Part shown: piece by piece, positions 40,365 to 51,500 of the stretch
Layout of the letters: each line of letters opens with the position of its first letter
How positions within the stretch are numbered: the first letter of the stretch is position 1
Origin: Bradysia coprophila
Taxonomy: Eukaryota; Arthropoda; Insecta; Diptera; Sciaridae
Length of the DNA: 64,000 nucleotides
Direction: 5' to 3'
NCBI RefSeq assembly: GCF_014529535.1
Contig: NW_023503616.1
Location: 1,674,001-1,738,000 of the forward strand
Notes under the pieces: model-generated
The model's input: only the letters and a program-made list of their open reading frames with translations
Database searches by the model: none
What the model was told of the DNA's origin: nothing
Position numbers and translations under genes: made by a program

Positions 40365-40525
40365 TTTAGGTCTGATACTTCGTTTGATTTAAGTGTTTCG
40401 TTCCGTGTTTTATACGACATCTACTACTTCATTTGTTGTAACGTATAATTTTCTATATAATGAATCCTACGTGGAGCTAATCGTTTATTTCGGTCATCTT
40501 TGCCGATAACAGATGGCTACCCCGT
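40365..40525 (-). repeat. Degenerate inverted copy of the TTAA-flanked MITE family
   Basis: Read on the minus strand it contains CGATAACAGATGG-complementary sequence and ACAAATGAAGTAGTAGATGT, the family hallmarks. The ends are lost. Confidence 0.5.
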
Positions 40526-40639
40526 TTCTGAAAGTTTTTACACGGAAGCAACAAATCGAACGACGATACTGTAGCAAAATGATACAAATAGCTTAACGTT
40601 TTTGGCAAACGAACATAACACACCTTTTTTTTCGTTTGC

Positions 40640-40890
40640 CAAAAATATTCTCTTCTCAACTCAGTGACGGAAAGTAAGAGTTATAAGAAATAGTTATTTA
40701 TGCCACTCAGCATCATAATATGCAAAATTTGCAAACTTTAGATGACTCTATGGCATAAAACGTTGTATGCAACTCGATGCAAAGTACTTTATTAGGCTTA
40801 CGATATGTGGCCTTACTTTCCACCTCGGTTGCATAAATTACTATTTAGGCACTAGATGTGTAGATCGTGAGCCTGAAAGTTTTACTTTTC
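40640..40890. repeat. Copy of a second dispersed inverted-repeat family (also at 59.4 kb)
   Basis: It contains ACGTTGTATGCAACTCGATG, CAAAGTACTTTATTAGGCTT and CGATATGTGG. The element at 59440-59590 contains ATACAACGTTGTACCAATCT, CGATGCGAAATACTTGAATA and GGCTCACGATGTG, with an inverted half. Here the two halves (AGTTATTTATGCCA and TTGCATAAATTACTAT) are also roughly inverted, suggesting a decayed palindromic MITE. Confidence 0.55.
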
Positions 40891-40978
40891 ATTACTGAGT
40901 TGAGAAAATGCTTTTTTTTGGCCGTAGATGTGAGATTGTCACTCAGGGCCACAAGAGAAGCTTTTGGGCCCAAATTAA

Positions 40979-41177
40979 CCTGTTACAGACGGCTGTCATC
41001 TGTTATCGACAACGACAGTAATAATAAACGACAAGCTCTGACTAAATAGGCCTTATATAGCAAAAAGCATGTTCAAAATAAATGAAGTAAAAGATTTCTG
41101 AAACCAATCTATGAAAATCCTTGAACAAATGAAGTAATAAATCAGATAGGAAAACGTTGATATGGTTGCCGTCTAGA
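40979..41177 (+). mobile_element. TTAA-flanked MITE (about 199 bp)
   Basis: It is preceded by TTAA (40975-40978), starts CCTGTTACAGACGGCTGTC and ends near GCCGTCTAGA, with TTAA at 41178-41181. The complementary terminus GCCGTCTxxxACAGG is complete in the copy at 47142-47334. Internally it carries ATCTGTTATCGACAACGACA, GACAAGCTCTGAC, TTATATAGCAAAAAGCATG and two AAATGAAGTAAxA motifs. TTAA target sites and C-starting termini are typical of piggyBac-type elements; the superfamily assignment is inference. Confidence 0.75.
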
Positions 41178-41749
41178 TTAAAAAACCTGAAATAAGTTCA
41201 GCCGTCTAAACATAAATCTCTGGAATCGTTGCGAATGTCAGAGAATTACTTAAAGATGTAACTTAAAATATTGACCTTGATCCGCTTGTGAATGTGCTTA
41301 TTGTGTAAGTGCTAAAAAGCAATCAATCAAGACGTATTAGAATGGGTAAATATCAAATATCAATATCAACAGCACGGAACAGTGAACATTCTGTCCCGAA
41401 ATTTCGAAAAAAAAACCTTAGGCTACCAATCTCATTAAAAGAAACCAAAAAAGGGGAACAACAAAATTATTTTTCCCCAAATTAATCTCCAATTTATCGA
41501 TCTGAGAACACATTGCTTCAAATAATTTAATTTCTTCCCGATCAGGTCAATAACTCCTTTCAATGTTAAGTACAAAACTTAACAGAGATCGCCATTTCGA
41601 ATGTGGGAGGAACTGTAAGCCTCTACCGCCTTTACTAACCAGTGATTTTCATCATGAAAATAATATTTTAGCTCACGCGTTGGCTTATGTATGGAAAAAG
41701 AGAGTTCTGAGATATTTTCACCATGAGTGAGCTAAATGTAACTTCAACT

Positions 41750-41906
41750 ATAGGGTAAGCGTACCAATCCTCGAGAAAGAGTGAGCCCTCGTACTGTACG
41801 AGTCCTACACCTATTGTTCTTTCATTGATAAACGTTTTTTATGAATGAGAGCAAACTAAATGTCCGACGACTCATTCTTGTCCGAGGATTGGTACGCTTA
41901 CCCTAT
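41750..41906. mobile_element. MITE with about 35-bp inverted termini (157 bp)
   Basis: ATAGGGTAAGCGTACCAATC and GATTGGTACGCTTACCCTAT form perfect outer arms; complementarity continues through CTCGAGAAAGAGTGAG versus ACTCATTCTTGTCCGAG with a few mismatches. The symmetric TA at each edge would suit a TA target duplication as in Tc1/mariner-derived MITEs. No coding capacity. Confidence 0.8.
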
Positions 41907-42376
41907 TTGTTGCATTGAGAATAATAACGAAATAAATATCTCTCTCAAACTGTTTATTCAGATCAGTGCAAACCATAATACACTTAACTGATGTGCAGAT
42001 TTGTTTAAGCTGGTCTGCTCGAGTTGAGCTGATGATAGAGTTAAAAAATAAGTAAGAAAAATCAACGTAACTCTAATAAAGAAGGTGATATTTAGTTAAG
42101 TGGAATTTTGTGTTTGAGACTGAAACATATTTCCATTTTCTTTTGGTGCCGCTAAGTTTGATTTTATTGCAATAAGTGATTAAAGATTGCAACAAATTTA
42201 CATTTGTGAGGGCATTGACCGATACAAAGTGCAGCATATTTACGTTTGTGAAAACATCGACCGAGTAAGGCCTATATTCATTTGCTATTTCTTAGCTTTC
42301 AAATTAATCCAAGATTTTACATTTGCTACAATTGTGAGTGATAGATTAAATTTATTCATGATCATTTACAATTAAA

Positions 42377-42690
42377 TTATAACAAAAAGATTTCTTCAAA
42401 TCCTTTATTATCCGGAAAGGTTCCCATTATGCAACCAGCATTGTGTCGTTGCAAAGTCACACTGAACCTTTGAATAATAAAATTCTTTGATCTTGGATCT
42501 CCGGAGATGTTCTCTACTTTTTTTGCAATAATATCGATAAACTTGAGACCCTCTTCAAAAATCGGACCCAACGTTTCTTTAGCAAATGGAACGAAGAATA
42601 GGTTTTCATTTTCTATCATTTCGCTGTAGAGTCGTCTTTTCTTCGCAGCTGCTTGTTCGGATACTACAATTTAATTCGGCTTCAGAGGTT
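42377..42690 (-). pseudogene. C-terminal remnant of a reverse-transcriptase-bearing retroelement
   Basis: On the minus strand the frame reads (SEQAAAKKRRLYSEM)...LFFVPFAKETLGPIFEEGL...SGDPRSKNFIIQRFSVTLQ..RHNAGCIMGTFP. This matches the recurrent C-terminal tail of reverse-transcriptase retroelements in animal genomes: VPxAxETLG, then TGxPRSxxFLxQRISVxxQRxNAAxxxGT. The reverse-transcriptase core is missing upstream, so this is a 5'-truncated dead copy. It lies antisense, just 5' of the two-exon gene at 42970. The precise clade cannot be named from this piece. Confidence 0.55.
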
Positions 42691-42706
42691 AACTCTATCT
42701 TCTTTA

Positions 42707-42879
42707 TGCTCAAAACAAACGAGGCATTGAAAACGTGTTTTGGTCCTAGTTTTCATTACCAGATGCAGCAGTCGCGATTTTGAATAGAAAAAGTTCTAAC
42801 TTCATTTGACAGTTTTGAAAATTTCGTCATGAAAAATAGGACCAAAACACGTTTGTTTGTCTCGTTTGTTTTGAGCATT
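42707..42879. repeat. 50-bp imperfect inverted repeat before the 42970 gene
   Basis: The reverse complement of 42707-42756 begins ATGAAAACTAGGACCAAAAC and ends TCGTTTGTTTTGAGCAT. The plus strand at 42829-42879 reads ATGAAAAATAGGACCAAAAC ... TCGTTTGTTTTGAGCAT. The arms share about 90% identity apart from a small indel and are separated by about 72 bp. The right arm overlaps a possible upstream start for the following gene. Confidence 0.75.
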
Positions 42880-42969
42880 AGGGTCTCTTTGTTTCTGTTC
42901 TCCATAATATCTGTATTTTCGGACTCATATAAAATAAATTATCGAAAATTAGGTATCTCCACTATAACA

Positions 42970-43711
42970 ATGTCGCGACGTCAGCATCATCGACGAATTC
43001 CCCATTCTTCATCATTAGAAGGTAATGATTTTAACCGTGCGAGGGATGACGATGACGATTTGGATGTGGATCTGGATCTGCGTGATATTCCTGGTCAAAT
43101 CGAAAAAGAGGTTCGATACATTGAACGCAACAAGGACCGTTCAGCCAATATCGATGCCGACTCTTTATATGCAGATAAAGGAAGTGGAACACGAGTCGGT
43201 CGATGGAGTGGTCGTCGAAATGCTGGCGAATCATTTGAGGCCGGACTTCTTTCGACAACAGCAGAAGCTAGTCTATACGAACACGAAATGAACGTGGGAC
43301 GCTTCAATATTGGTGTTGTTGATGACAGTGATCAGAAAGGTGTTGAAGCCGCAGCTTCAGCTGTATCTATTTGCCAGCGCATCGGACCGACAAAAGTACA
43401 ATGCAATGCATTAAGTGCTGCATATGAGTTGGGAGCTGGCCGAAACACAGGAGGATTTGTAAGTTTTTTCCGTTTTTCATTTCTTTTTCTTTAAGTAAAA
43501 TCTGTTTACATAGGTTCGCGGTAGTCTTGCTTCTGCTGGTGTTAGTTGTGGGCCAGTCGGTGCTAACATTGGAGTTGGATTTGATACGGGAGCACGTGTG
43601 GGAGCAGAAGGAGTCGAAGTTCGTGCGTTGGGAACAGGCTTCATGATCGATAGAAACGAAGGAGTTGAGGTGTCATTTTTTGGAACGTCTCTAAAATTCA
43701 AACCTTGGTGA
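42970..43711 (+). CDS. Uncharacterised two-exon protein, 228 aa
   Basis: Exons: 42970-43458 and 43514-43711, joined across a 55-nt GT..AG intron in phase 0. I do not recognise the family. Residues 1-40 are basic then strongly acidic (MSRRQHHRRIPHS; RARDDDDDLDVDLDLRD). A polar, charged middle follows (EKEVRYIERNKDRS, VGRWSGRRNAGESFE). From about residue 135 it becomes small-residue-rich and regular: AASAVSICQRIGPTKVQCNA; GPVGANIGVGFDTGARVGAE; GVEVRALGTGFMIDRNEGVE; ending FFGTSLKFKPW. This looks like glycine-rich beta repeats. The frame stays open upstream to an ATG at 42829 that would add 47 residues including a hydrophobic segment (FVSFVLSIRVSLFLFSIISV). I prefer 42970 because it sits in a good AACAATG context and the upstream part overlaps the inverted repeat. 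A likely AATAAA lies at about 43740. Confidence 0.75.
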
Positions 43712-44620
43712 TGATATGAATCGATGTGAATTTGATTGAAAATAAATCGAATGGACGAAGAAAACGTCAATTCTTGTTCTTGTGGGTCTTTTGGAAAATA
43801 CACCTTTTGTGTTCAACGAGTTGGAGCAGTTCAACTTGGTTGTACTTGGATAACGACATGGTAGATGCGCCACAGTTGAAGTACATTGTTTTCGATTAAA
43901 GGACTTCAAACGTCTTTCAGCTCTCTTCACCCTCAAAAACAATAAAATCATCGAATATGCTATTGGCATCTCTTCTTGTTTGAAGCACTTCCTAATGTTC
44001 AACCCAATAGTAGATTACGTGTCTTTGGGATAAAGGAAAGGATGTAAAATGGATATGAGGGTGATTTTCGGCATAATCCAAAAGACGCTTTTTCACTCAA
44101 CAAAGCAAAACAAATTTTGAAAGCATGAAATAATATCCTATTGATCTCCCTAAAGCACTATTTGAAAAAGAAATTTACTTTGGGCAATCTACTTTGGGTT
44201 ATCGCTGAGGGTGTATCTTTATTTTATTTTATCTGTTTAATGATCAACAAACAGGCCGAAGCCCAATAATATGTCGATCAGAGAATTACAAAAATAGAAA
44301 ACATTAGGAAAAATTATAAACCAAAAACATAGCAAAAAGTAAACAGTATCAACAACCATCTCCACAATCAAAAAGCGAAATGATCCTTGACTAGGCTCCA
44401 TTAAGTTCAATCGTGAGAAATACACGTCGTGGTGCTCTTGGAGGCGATAAATAGGACAATTTCTCTGGACATTAGTCTTGAACTTTGGAAGGTAAAACAA
44501 AGTTTTTTACCGTGTGGATGTAGATCGTCCATCAAACTTAAGATGATGATAAAGTTGAGAATCGATGCGATGATGAATCAGTTTGAACAGAGTGAGCTCG
44601 TCAATCTCCAACCGTCGTAA

Positions 44621-45146
44621 CTACAACGAGTGTAACTTCAGAAACTTGACCATTTTGTCATACGATTGTTTTTCCATGCTGAATTTGTAGAAAAACATCC
44701 TTGAGAATTTCCTCTCAGCACGTTCAATAAGGTCGATTGCATTGTGATAGAACGGACTCCAGACCGCCGAGCAATATTCCAACCTGTTTCGGACGAGAAA
44801 GTTGTAAAGAATCACCATGCTTGTTTGGTTAGAAAAATATCTTCCACAGCGAAAAATGAAACCTATCAGACGATATGCCTTCCTTGTTACCGATTCGACA
44901 TGCTCATTGAATGACAGAATATCATCAATTGTAACTCCGAGGTCCACCTTTGAGTGTACTCGCTGGATGATTTTGCCGTTAAATACATAAGGAAATTCAG
45001 TTCGGTTAAGACTGTGTGTGAAAGACATAACAGCACATTTCCTATGGTTTAGGCTCATGAGATTGGTTTCACACCACCGTTCCACTTTATCGAGATCTTC
45101 TTGGAGAAGACGACAATCATCTTCAGTAAGAATCGCACGGAAAACC
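44621..45146 (-). pseudogene. Reverse-transcriptase fragment of a non-LTR (jockey-like) retrotransposon
   Basis: The minus-strand frame runs from FRAILTEDDCRLLQEDLDKV through ERWCETNLMSLNHRKCAVMS, the post-catalytic thumb region of non-LTR reverse transcriptases (usual form EDCxxLQxDLxxLxxWCxxNxMxLNxxKCxxMxF). It continues into VDLGVTIDDILSFNEHVESV and VRNRLEYCSAVWSPFYH..IERAERKFSRM, also typical. The YxDD catalytic block, the endonuclease and the 3' end are absent, and a stop precedes the fragment at about 45147. It is a dead 5'- and 3'-truncated copy, in the same orientation as the remnant at 42.4 kb. Confidence 0.8.
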
Positions 45147-45475
45147 TATAAACACTCATACACTTTATGTGGGAATCCTAGTCTCCTCACGATTCCTAAC
45201 AAAACCGAAACAGTTTTTACGGTTTTTTGACTATATTCTCACCTAAGATGGCGCCTCTCAGAATAATATCAAAAGTTGGCAAAATAAGGATTTTCGCATT
45301 GCTAGCATGAAAAATAGTTATACTCTCCGCTCCGCTTAAACATCGAAAGCCTTTGTTGTGAAGTACTATTTTGTTTCTAGATGAGAAAATAGGAAGTTCC
45401 ATCAAGAGCTAAAGTTTTCGGCCAGAGCGAAGCGAACTGAACTGTCAACAAAACGACATCTTATCACCGCATCTG

Positions 45476-45600
45476 AGAAATCCGATGCGTTTTCCGGAAA
45501 AAAATTAAAATTTTATTTTTTTCGGTTGACTTGTAGATTGCTCTGGTCACAAACAAAACAATTTCCTTTTTTTTTCTTTTGAAAACGCATCGGATTTCGT
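45476..45600. repeat. Inverted repeat around GATGCGTTTTC
   Basis: GAGAAATCCGATGCGTTTTC and its complement GAAAACGCATCGGATTTC sit about 85 bp apart with an AT-rich interior. The 45378-45440 MITE fragment is adjacent, so this may be the internal part of a longer degraded element. Confidence 0.6.
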
Positions 45601-47141
45601 CAGCGATTCTTCTTCGGACGGCAAAGTTATTAGAAAATAGAAACTCCACTGATAAATTTGAAATAATTCCAAAGTCTATTTTATTTCTCATTAAATTTTA
45701 GTACATCACAAATCAATATAAATAAAATGTGAAAAGAAAACAAAAATAGTTCACCAGACTCTATCGGATTACATCGTCAAATAAACTAAAAAAATATTTC
45801 TTTAAACGAAAAAAAAACGTAAAATAAATAAAAAAAAATCAATTTTTGTGCCACTTAATCAGTATTTTGTATTTATCGAAAGCTACACTGTCTATCGTCT
45901 ATCTCATGATGAATTTAATTTGCACTAGAAAATTCGACTTATTTATAATGTTTTAACACATTGCACCGACCTTAACTTTTTATAATAAGAATCCGTTTAT
46001 TTATACTTCAAAGATGTTGACTTTAAAGGGATCGATCCCTCATATTTTTTGCAATTTGCCACGATCCATTAATTTGATCTAAATATATCTCGAAAAAAAG
46101 TACATAAAATAGATCTTTGGCCAAACCAATTTGCTTATTATAACTAGACCATTTCTCCATTGAAATAAAAAGTTTTATTTTTTTATTTTAAATTTAATTA
46201 AATTTTTACTCTCAATATGAGCACATTGAATTTTAAAATTGTCAGTCATTTTCACATAAGAATCGTTTTCAATCGAAGTGCTAAAATTGATTATAATGTC
46301 TTTTTACTCTATATTGAGACGACTTTTTCTAGGTTTTGGAGAAACATTTATATATTTCAAAGAATTCTGACTCATTGAAATGTTGGATTGCGAACGGATC
46401 TGTTGCATTTATCAATCTGGTCGGGTTAAAACATAGTTTTCAATTAAAAATTTCTTCCATTGACTATGTAACTCATTTATTAGTTATTTACATAGTGATA
46501 AAATGATAAGAATTAGTGCTTTCGTGTGAATTTTTTTGATCCGAGGCGAAACCGAGGTCAATAATCACACGAAACGAAACAGTTTCAAATTTTACATTTT
46601 AATCCCGAGTTATGTAATGGTATTTGAATGCTGAGGGCGTCCAAAGAAGTGTTTGAAACAACGTTTCAATGAAACATGTAAAACTATTTCAAATAATTAA
46701 AAGTAAAAAAGAAATCAGACGACCAAGCGGTAGCACTTTATAAAATGCAAATGCTTGAAATGAATGACTGATGGACGATGACAAAATGTATCAAAAATGT
46801 TGAGTTTTTTTTTCTTGAAAATGACTGATCAATAATTACAAAAAATCTTACAAATATATCCTCTAACGATCAAATACTCAAATTTTTAATCTAAAATCTT
46901 TTTTAAATGTTTACATTTCTTTTACATTTTTTTTTTATTTATTTATACTCAATGGCTCCTATAAAATATCTTTTCATCTTTGTATTCTCTCATAAGTATC
47001 TAATAATTTCGTCATAGAACAGGACAAACAGTTCAACAGTTTAAAATACCTTTTCACATAACAATTTATTACATTTTTTAACATTTATCCTTTGTTTCTT
47101 TGTTATTTATTGCATTTGCTTCGAAAAACAAAAATTTTGAA

Positions 47142-47334
47142 CCTGTCACAGACGGCAAGCATATTAACAGTTTTACTGTTCAATTTATTACTTCATTTGA
47201 TCGAACATTTTCAGAGATTCATTTCAGACATCTTTTACTTCATTTGTTTTGAACATGCTTAACCTCATTGGTCAGAGCTTGTCGTTTATTATTGCTGTCG
47301 CGGTCGATAACAGATGACAGCCGTCTGCAACAGG
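47142..47334 (-). mobile_element. TTAA-flanked MITE with both termini (193 bp)
   Basis: The termini CCTGTCACAGACGGC (47142) and GCCGTCTGCAACAGG (ending 47334) are inverted repeats with two mismatches in 15. TTAA follows on the right, and TGAA, one change away, precedes on the left. The interior is the reverse complement of the 40979 copy, including ATCTTTTACTTCATTTGTTT and GAGCTTGTCGTTTATTATTG. This copy defines the ends of the family. Confidence 0.8.
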
Positions 47335-48526
47335 TTAATGCCAAATCATCACGTCACGTCTTTTTAGTGGAGGTAGCAACGTCAAAAAATTGAAACTTCA
47401 ATTACTTGAGACTACTGTAAAATCCATGTTCTTGTAAGCTGAGGTGGCAGCGTTTTTTCTATAGATTTCATAGGTCTTAAGCAGAAGAGGATTATACAAG
47501 AGTTCCAGGCACTTGAATCCGAAACTTATTAACGTTGTCTGCGTTTTACCCCTTCAATGAAGGTATCTGGCTTTGAGCACCGAGCTGAGATTCAAAAGAA
47601 ATGACCAAGGTGGATGTGAATTCACACTAGGTCAGCCACGATTGAAATTAGTGGATTTGCTCAAAAATTGACGCAGTTGTTCGCAACTAGGTTCTAAAAA
47701 ACATTTTAAGACAACGCCGAGTTGAGAACGACGGCAGTGACACCGTAAATTTTTAGGTCTAAGAAAGTATCCATTCAAATATAGGCGTCATCTCAACGCA
47801 CTTCAAGCATGAGTGGTACTATAAATAGAGTACTGAAACTGGACAGTGTATCAAACCAATTTTTGCACTGTTAGAAAATCTGGAAACATTTTTCATACAA
47901 AGTAGTACTCTATTTGGCACCTGTCACTCGAAGCACTTTTGCTTGAAGAGCGTTTGTTGGTCAGCTGCGTTCGTAACTATCTTAACCTATTATTTCAGAA
48001 TGAAGGTTAACATAACTACAGTCAGAAAAAAACTTAGAAAAGTCAATCTTTCGTGTTGATACGAGATGAGACTCAGACGAAACAGACTATTCTGCGGTTA
48101 TTAAAGCTTCATATATTCGAATGTAACGAACAAATTTCAACCTTTACATGGGAGTTCGTTTACATCTTAGATGCAATTGTTGGTGAATGTTTTAGGTTGA
48201 GTTCGTAATTAGAAATTAATTTAAATAGAAGCCGAAACGGCCTAAATTCGAACGTGATGTTTGCATTCGCAAGTGGATGTTTTAAATGTCGATTCGACAC
48301 CGAAAGTTTGTGGATGTAACTGCTGTTTGTTCGACCGAAATTTACCCGTCAACAATATTGACGCTGACGACGGCGTCAACGATGATGATTCTATATCTAA
48401 AAACTTTGTATTTACTGTACATAATTTATTATTTGTCGCAAACTTATGACGACTTTCACAGCTTTCTGACAATGACTGACAATTGGGACAATCATTGGTG
48501 TTATTTTTCGTACGTAGATTTGTTTG

Positions 48527-51500
48527 TCAAACCGATGGTTTATCATCAGTTCCCGTAACTACGGTTGGTATGGTCACGTCACCGTTGGGCGACAAAATTT
48601 GTATAGACGATGGCGCTTCCAATAACGAACCTTGATCGATGGCTATAAGTTAATTTGAGAATCAACAGTCGATGCTAAGGAAACAAATACTTACCAACTT
48701 CAACGTCACTGCTGCGCGTACTTAAATTCCTTTGCCGACATAAGAAAGGAGATGTCGATGGTGATTGTTGTGTAGTCTGGAAATCAATTTGTTTCAGTTA
48801 CTTTATCAAATAATTCATTTTTTTAAACTCGAAAACGTGTTCCCTTCACGATACGTTCAGTACTCCACACATTTCTTTTTCAAACATTACTCGGTGCATT
48901 TTCCCACTCTTTACTGGTGTGATCTAATTGTGTTAGATTCAGTGAATTCATTGTGTTAAGATATAAAGCTTTAAATTCATGTCATGCCTCAATGAGTTGG
49001 AAGTTTTGAGTGATTAGTAACAAATGAGTCGGTAGATCGAAATTTTAGTGACGCCTTTGGCGATCATTGAAATAAGAATTTTCGCCGGAGCAGAAATCTG
49101 TTAATCTATTTTCGGAACGTATTAGAACAGTCCTGCACATCATAGATTAAAAGAATAAGATGATAGAAACGAGAAATTAGGGGCACTCAGAAGATGTTGT
49201 TTCATTTGTAATATGACTGACTAGTGTATTGTTACTAAATATTTTTGAATAAAATCAGTACGTGTGTGTGGTTTGTGAATAATTTGGTTTGTGTTCATTG
49301 CAGTACATATGCAACTCAAAAATTTGGTGATGGATTTGTATGTCGCGCGATACACCATACACACATACGTTTACCTTCGTTAATAGCCAATCGATAAAAC
49401 CATCTTCTTATAAAATGACATGGAAGAAAGAACAAATCAGAATCACAAAACTGTTTAATTTGCTTAAAATTTCTAAAACAAAGAAACAATAATCAACCAA
49501 AAAATTGTCAAAAAAAGTATAAAAAAAACACCAAACCAATCAAATAAATAGCGGTTAGTCAGAAGAAAGCGAGATTTTTTTTTGTTAACCATAGCTTTCA
49601 ATTATTCGAGCATTATTTTCAAAAATTTTTATTCTAAAACCCTTCAGAAATTAAAAAATTTAAAAGAAAAATTTGTTAAAAACACACCAATTCACAACAA
49701 TTTTTCGATCGCAACTCACCTTATTGCTATTTTGGCAGCATGTTTGTTTAATACATCCCTGTTCAGTAGTTGGGCAGTCCAATGCACAACAGTCTTGAGA
49801 ACTACCTCCATTCAAATTATTCATCATACCGTCAGCTTGAACAAAAATTTTAAAAATTGAATTGCGAAACTAAAGTCAAATCAAATCCCACAACTCACTC
49901 GAACCACTATGAATCCCTTCAATTTCAACAAATTCTGGCTGAATAGTCGTGCTATGGATGCCCTCATTGTGAAAGAATTCTTTGACTCGCTCAGCAATTT
50001 TCATATATTCTGATAAGTTGCGGCACCTGGATTTGTGTTAGAGGTTACAATCGGTTCGAAAAACCGTGAACGATCTGTAAACATCCCCCCAAACCCCTTT
50101 CACTACATTACCTTATATGTGCCGAAGCAATGATACGATCACCGGCCAACTGCCAAACATGAAACTCGTGAACTGCTAACACTCCATCGACCTTCTCCAA
50201 AAGACGTTGTTGTATGGCATCAACCTGTGACAATTGAATAGCTTACAATTTGTAAAAATATTTATTTTTACCATCAAACCGACCTGAATATGAGTAGGAA
50301 CTGTTTGCAATAAAATAAGAGCCGATTCCCGCAACAGCGGCCAGACAGAATGTAAAATTAAAGCTACTAAAACAATTGATAAAGCTGGATCTAAATAATA
50401 TCTGTACTCCCACTCGGTAAGCCATACAACCTAAAAATCGTTCGATTGAAATTATAATTTGCACACATTGTCTGTCGGAAATTAATCATTTTACCAATGC
50501 GCTAATAACAACTATAACACTACCCAGTGCATCACTAAGTACATGCAAAAATGCACCACGCATATTCATTTGTCCAGCATCGTGACTATGACCATGAGCA
50601 CTTGCAGCTTTCTTCATTTGTGGCTTCTCCTGATTTTGATACATAAACGAATTATTCTCATTGTCGTCTGTATTTAGCTGAGATAATGTTGCGTTTGGTC
50701 GTGACAGACCACCATGCGAATGTCCGTGATGACCTCCATGCTCTGGTGAGTGAAGAAACGTTAGTACAGATCAACAGAACTTTTAGATCGTTTGCTTACC
50801 GTATAGTAAAAATAAACCTATCACATTAACAAAAAGTCCAATTGAGCCAACAATCACCAATAATTCGGGTTGATGGATTTTCTCTTCCTCAACAAATCTG
50901 AAAAGGAAAAGATTAAGAAATATTTAAGATTACGTTTTCAGGTTGATTATATACAGTCAGAAGGTGGTCAGTAATAAAAAACCTCATTGAGGGATTAAAT
51001 TTTATGGCCAATTATAGTCCAGACTGTTAGATTAGATATTGAATCATAATGACATTGTGTTATCTGTATGAGCAAAACCAGAAAAGGTTTTCGAGTGATA
51101 AACGTTTGTGAATGGTTTTAATGAACGCTAAAGCCACAACAAGAAATCTTCCGTCAGAAAACGAATGAAAGGTCGTCAAATAAGAAGTGTATTTTACTGA
51201 AGTCGACGTCAGTTGTAATGCTATGAGACAACAGAGGTAAAGGAAAGTCTGTCGTGAGTTTATATTCTGAATTATCGTTATTTAAGTGCCTGTTTACCCC
51301 AGAAATCATTGTTCCCCGGAAATCGTACTTTTCTCACCCGACCTATCGTCATTACTGGAGATTAGATTAGAGTTTTGTCCAGATCATTTGTCTCCGACTC
51401 CCTTGTCTTGTTTCCTTCATCAGAGGCTGAAGAAAAGCTAACAATCCCTTAGGACATGTACGCCAGCCTCTGGTGCTAGACCACAAGAACCAGCCTCTGG

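Larger units (their letters stand above)
45147..48526. other. AT-rich intergenic region with MITE fragments
   Basis: No gene is recognised. At 45378-45440 a fragment (GAGAAAATAGGAAGTTCCAT..GAGCTAAAG..GAGCGAAGCGAAC) matches the left end of the MITE at 56229. An inverted pair GAAATCCGATGCGTTTTC / GAAAACGCATCGGATTTC lies at 45476-45600. A relative of the 19590 hairpin family sits at 46520-46640 and a TTAA-flanked MITE at 47142. The rest is extremely A/T-rich with long homopolymers. Confidence 0.5.

Noticed and set aside
42187..42375. Frame with a repeated QxIYxCExxIDR peptide
   Set aside because: Caused by a small tandem duplication of about 42 bp (AACAAATTTACATTTGTGA type); there is no ATG start and no longer gene around it.
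48242..48558. Plus- and minus-strand frames at the ZnT 3' end
   Set aside because: They overlap the terminal ZnT exon and its flank, show no family match and are best seen as shadows.
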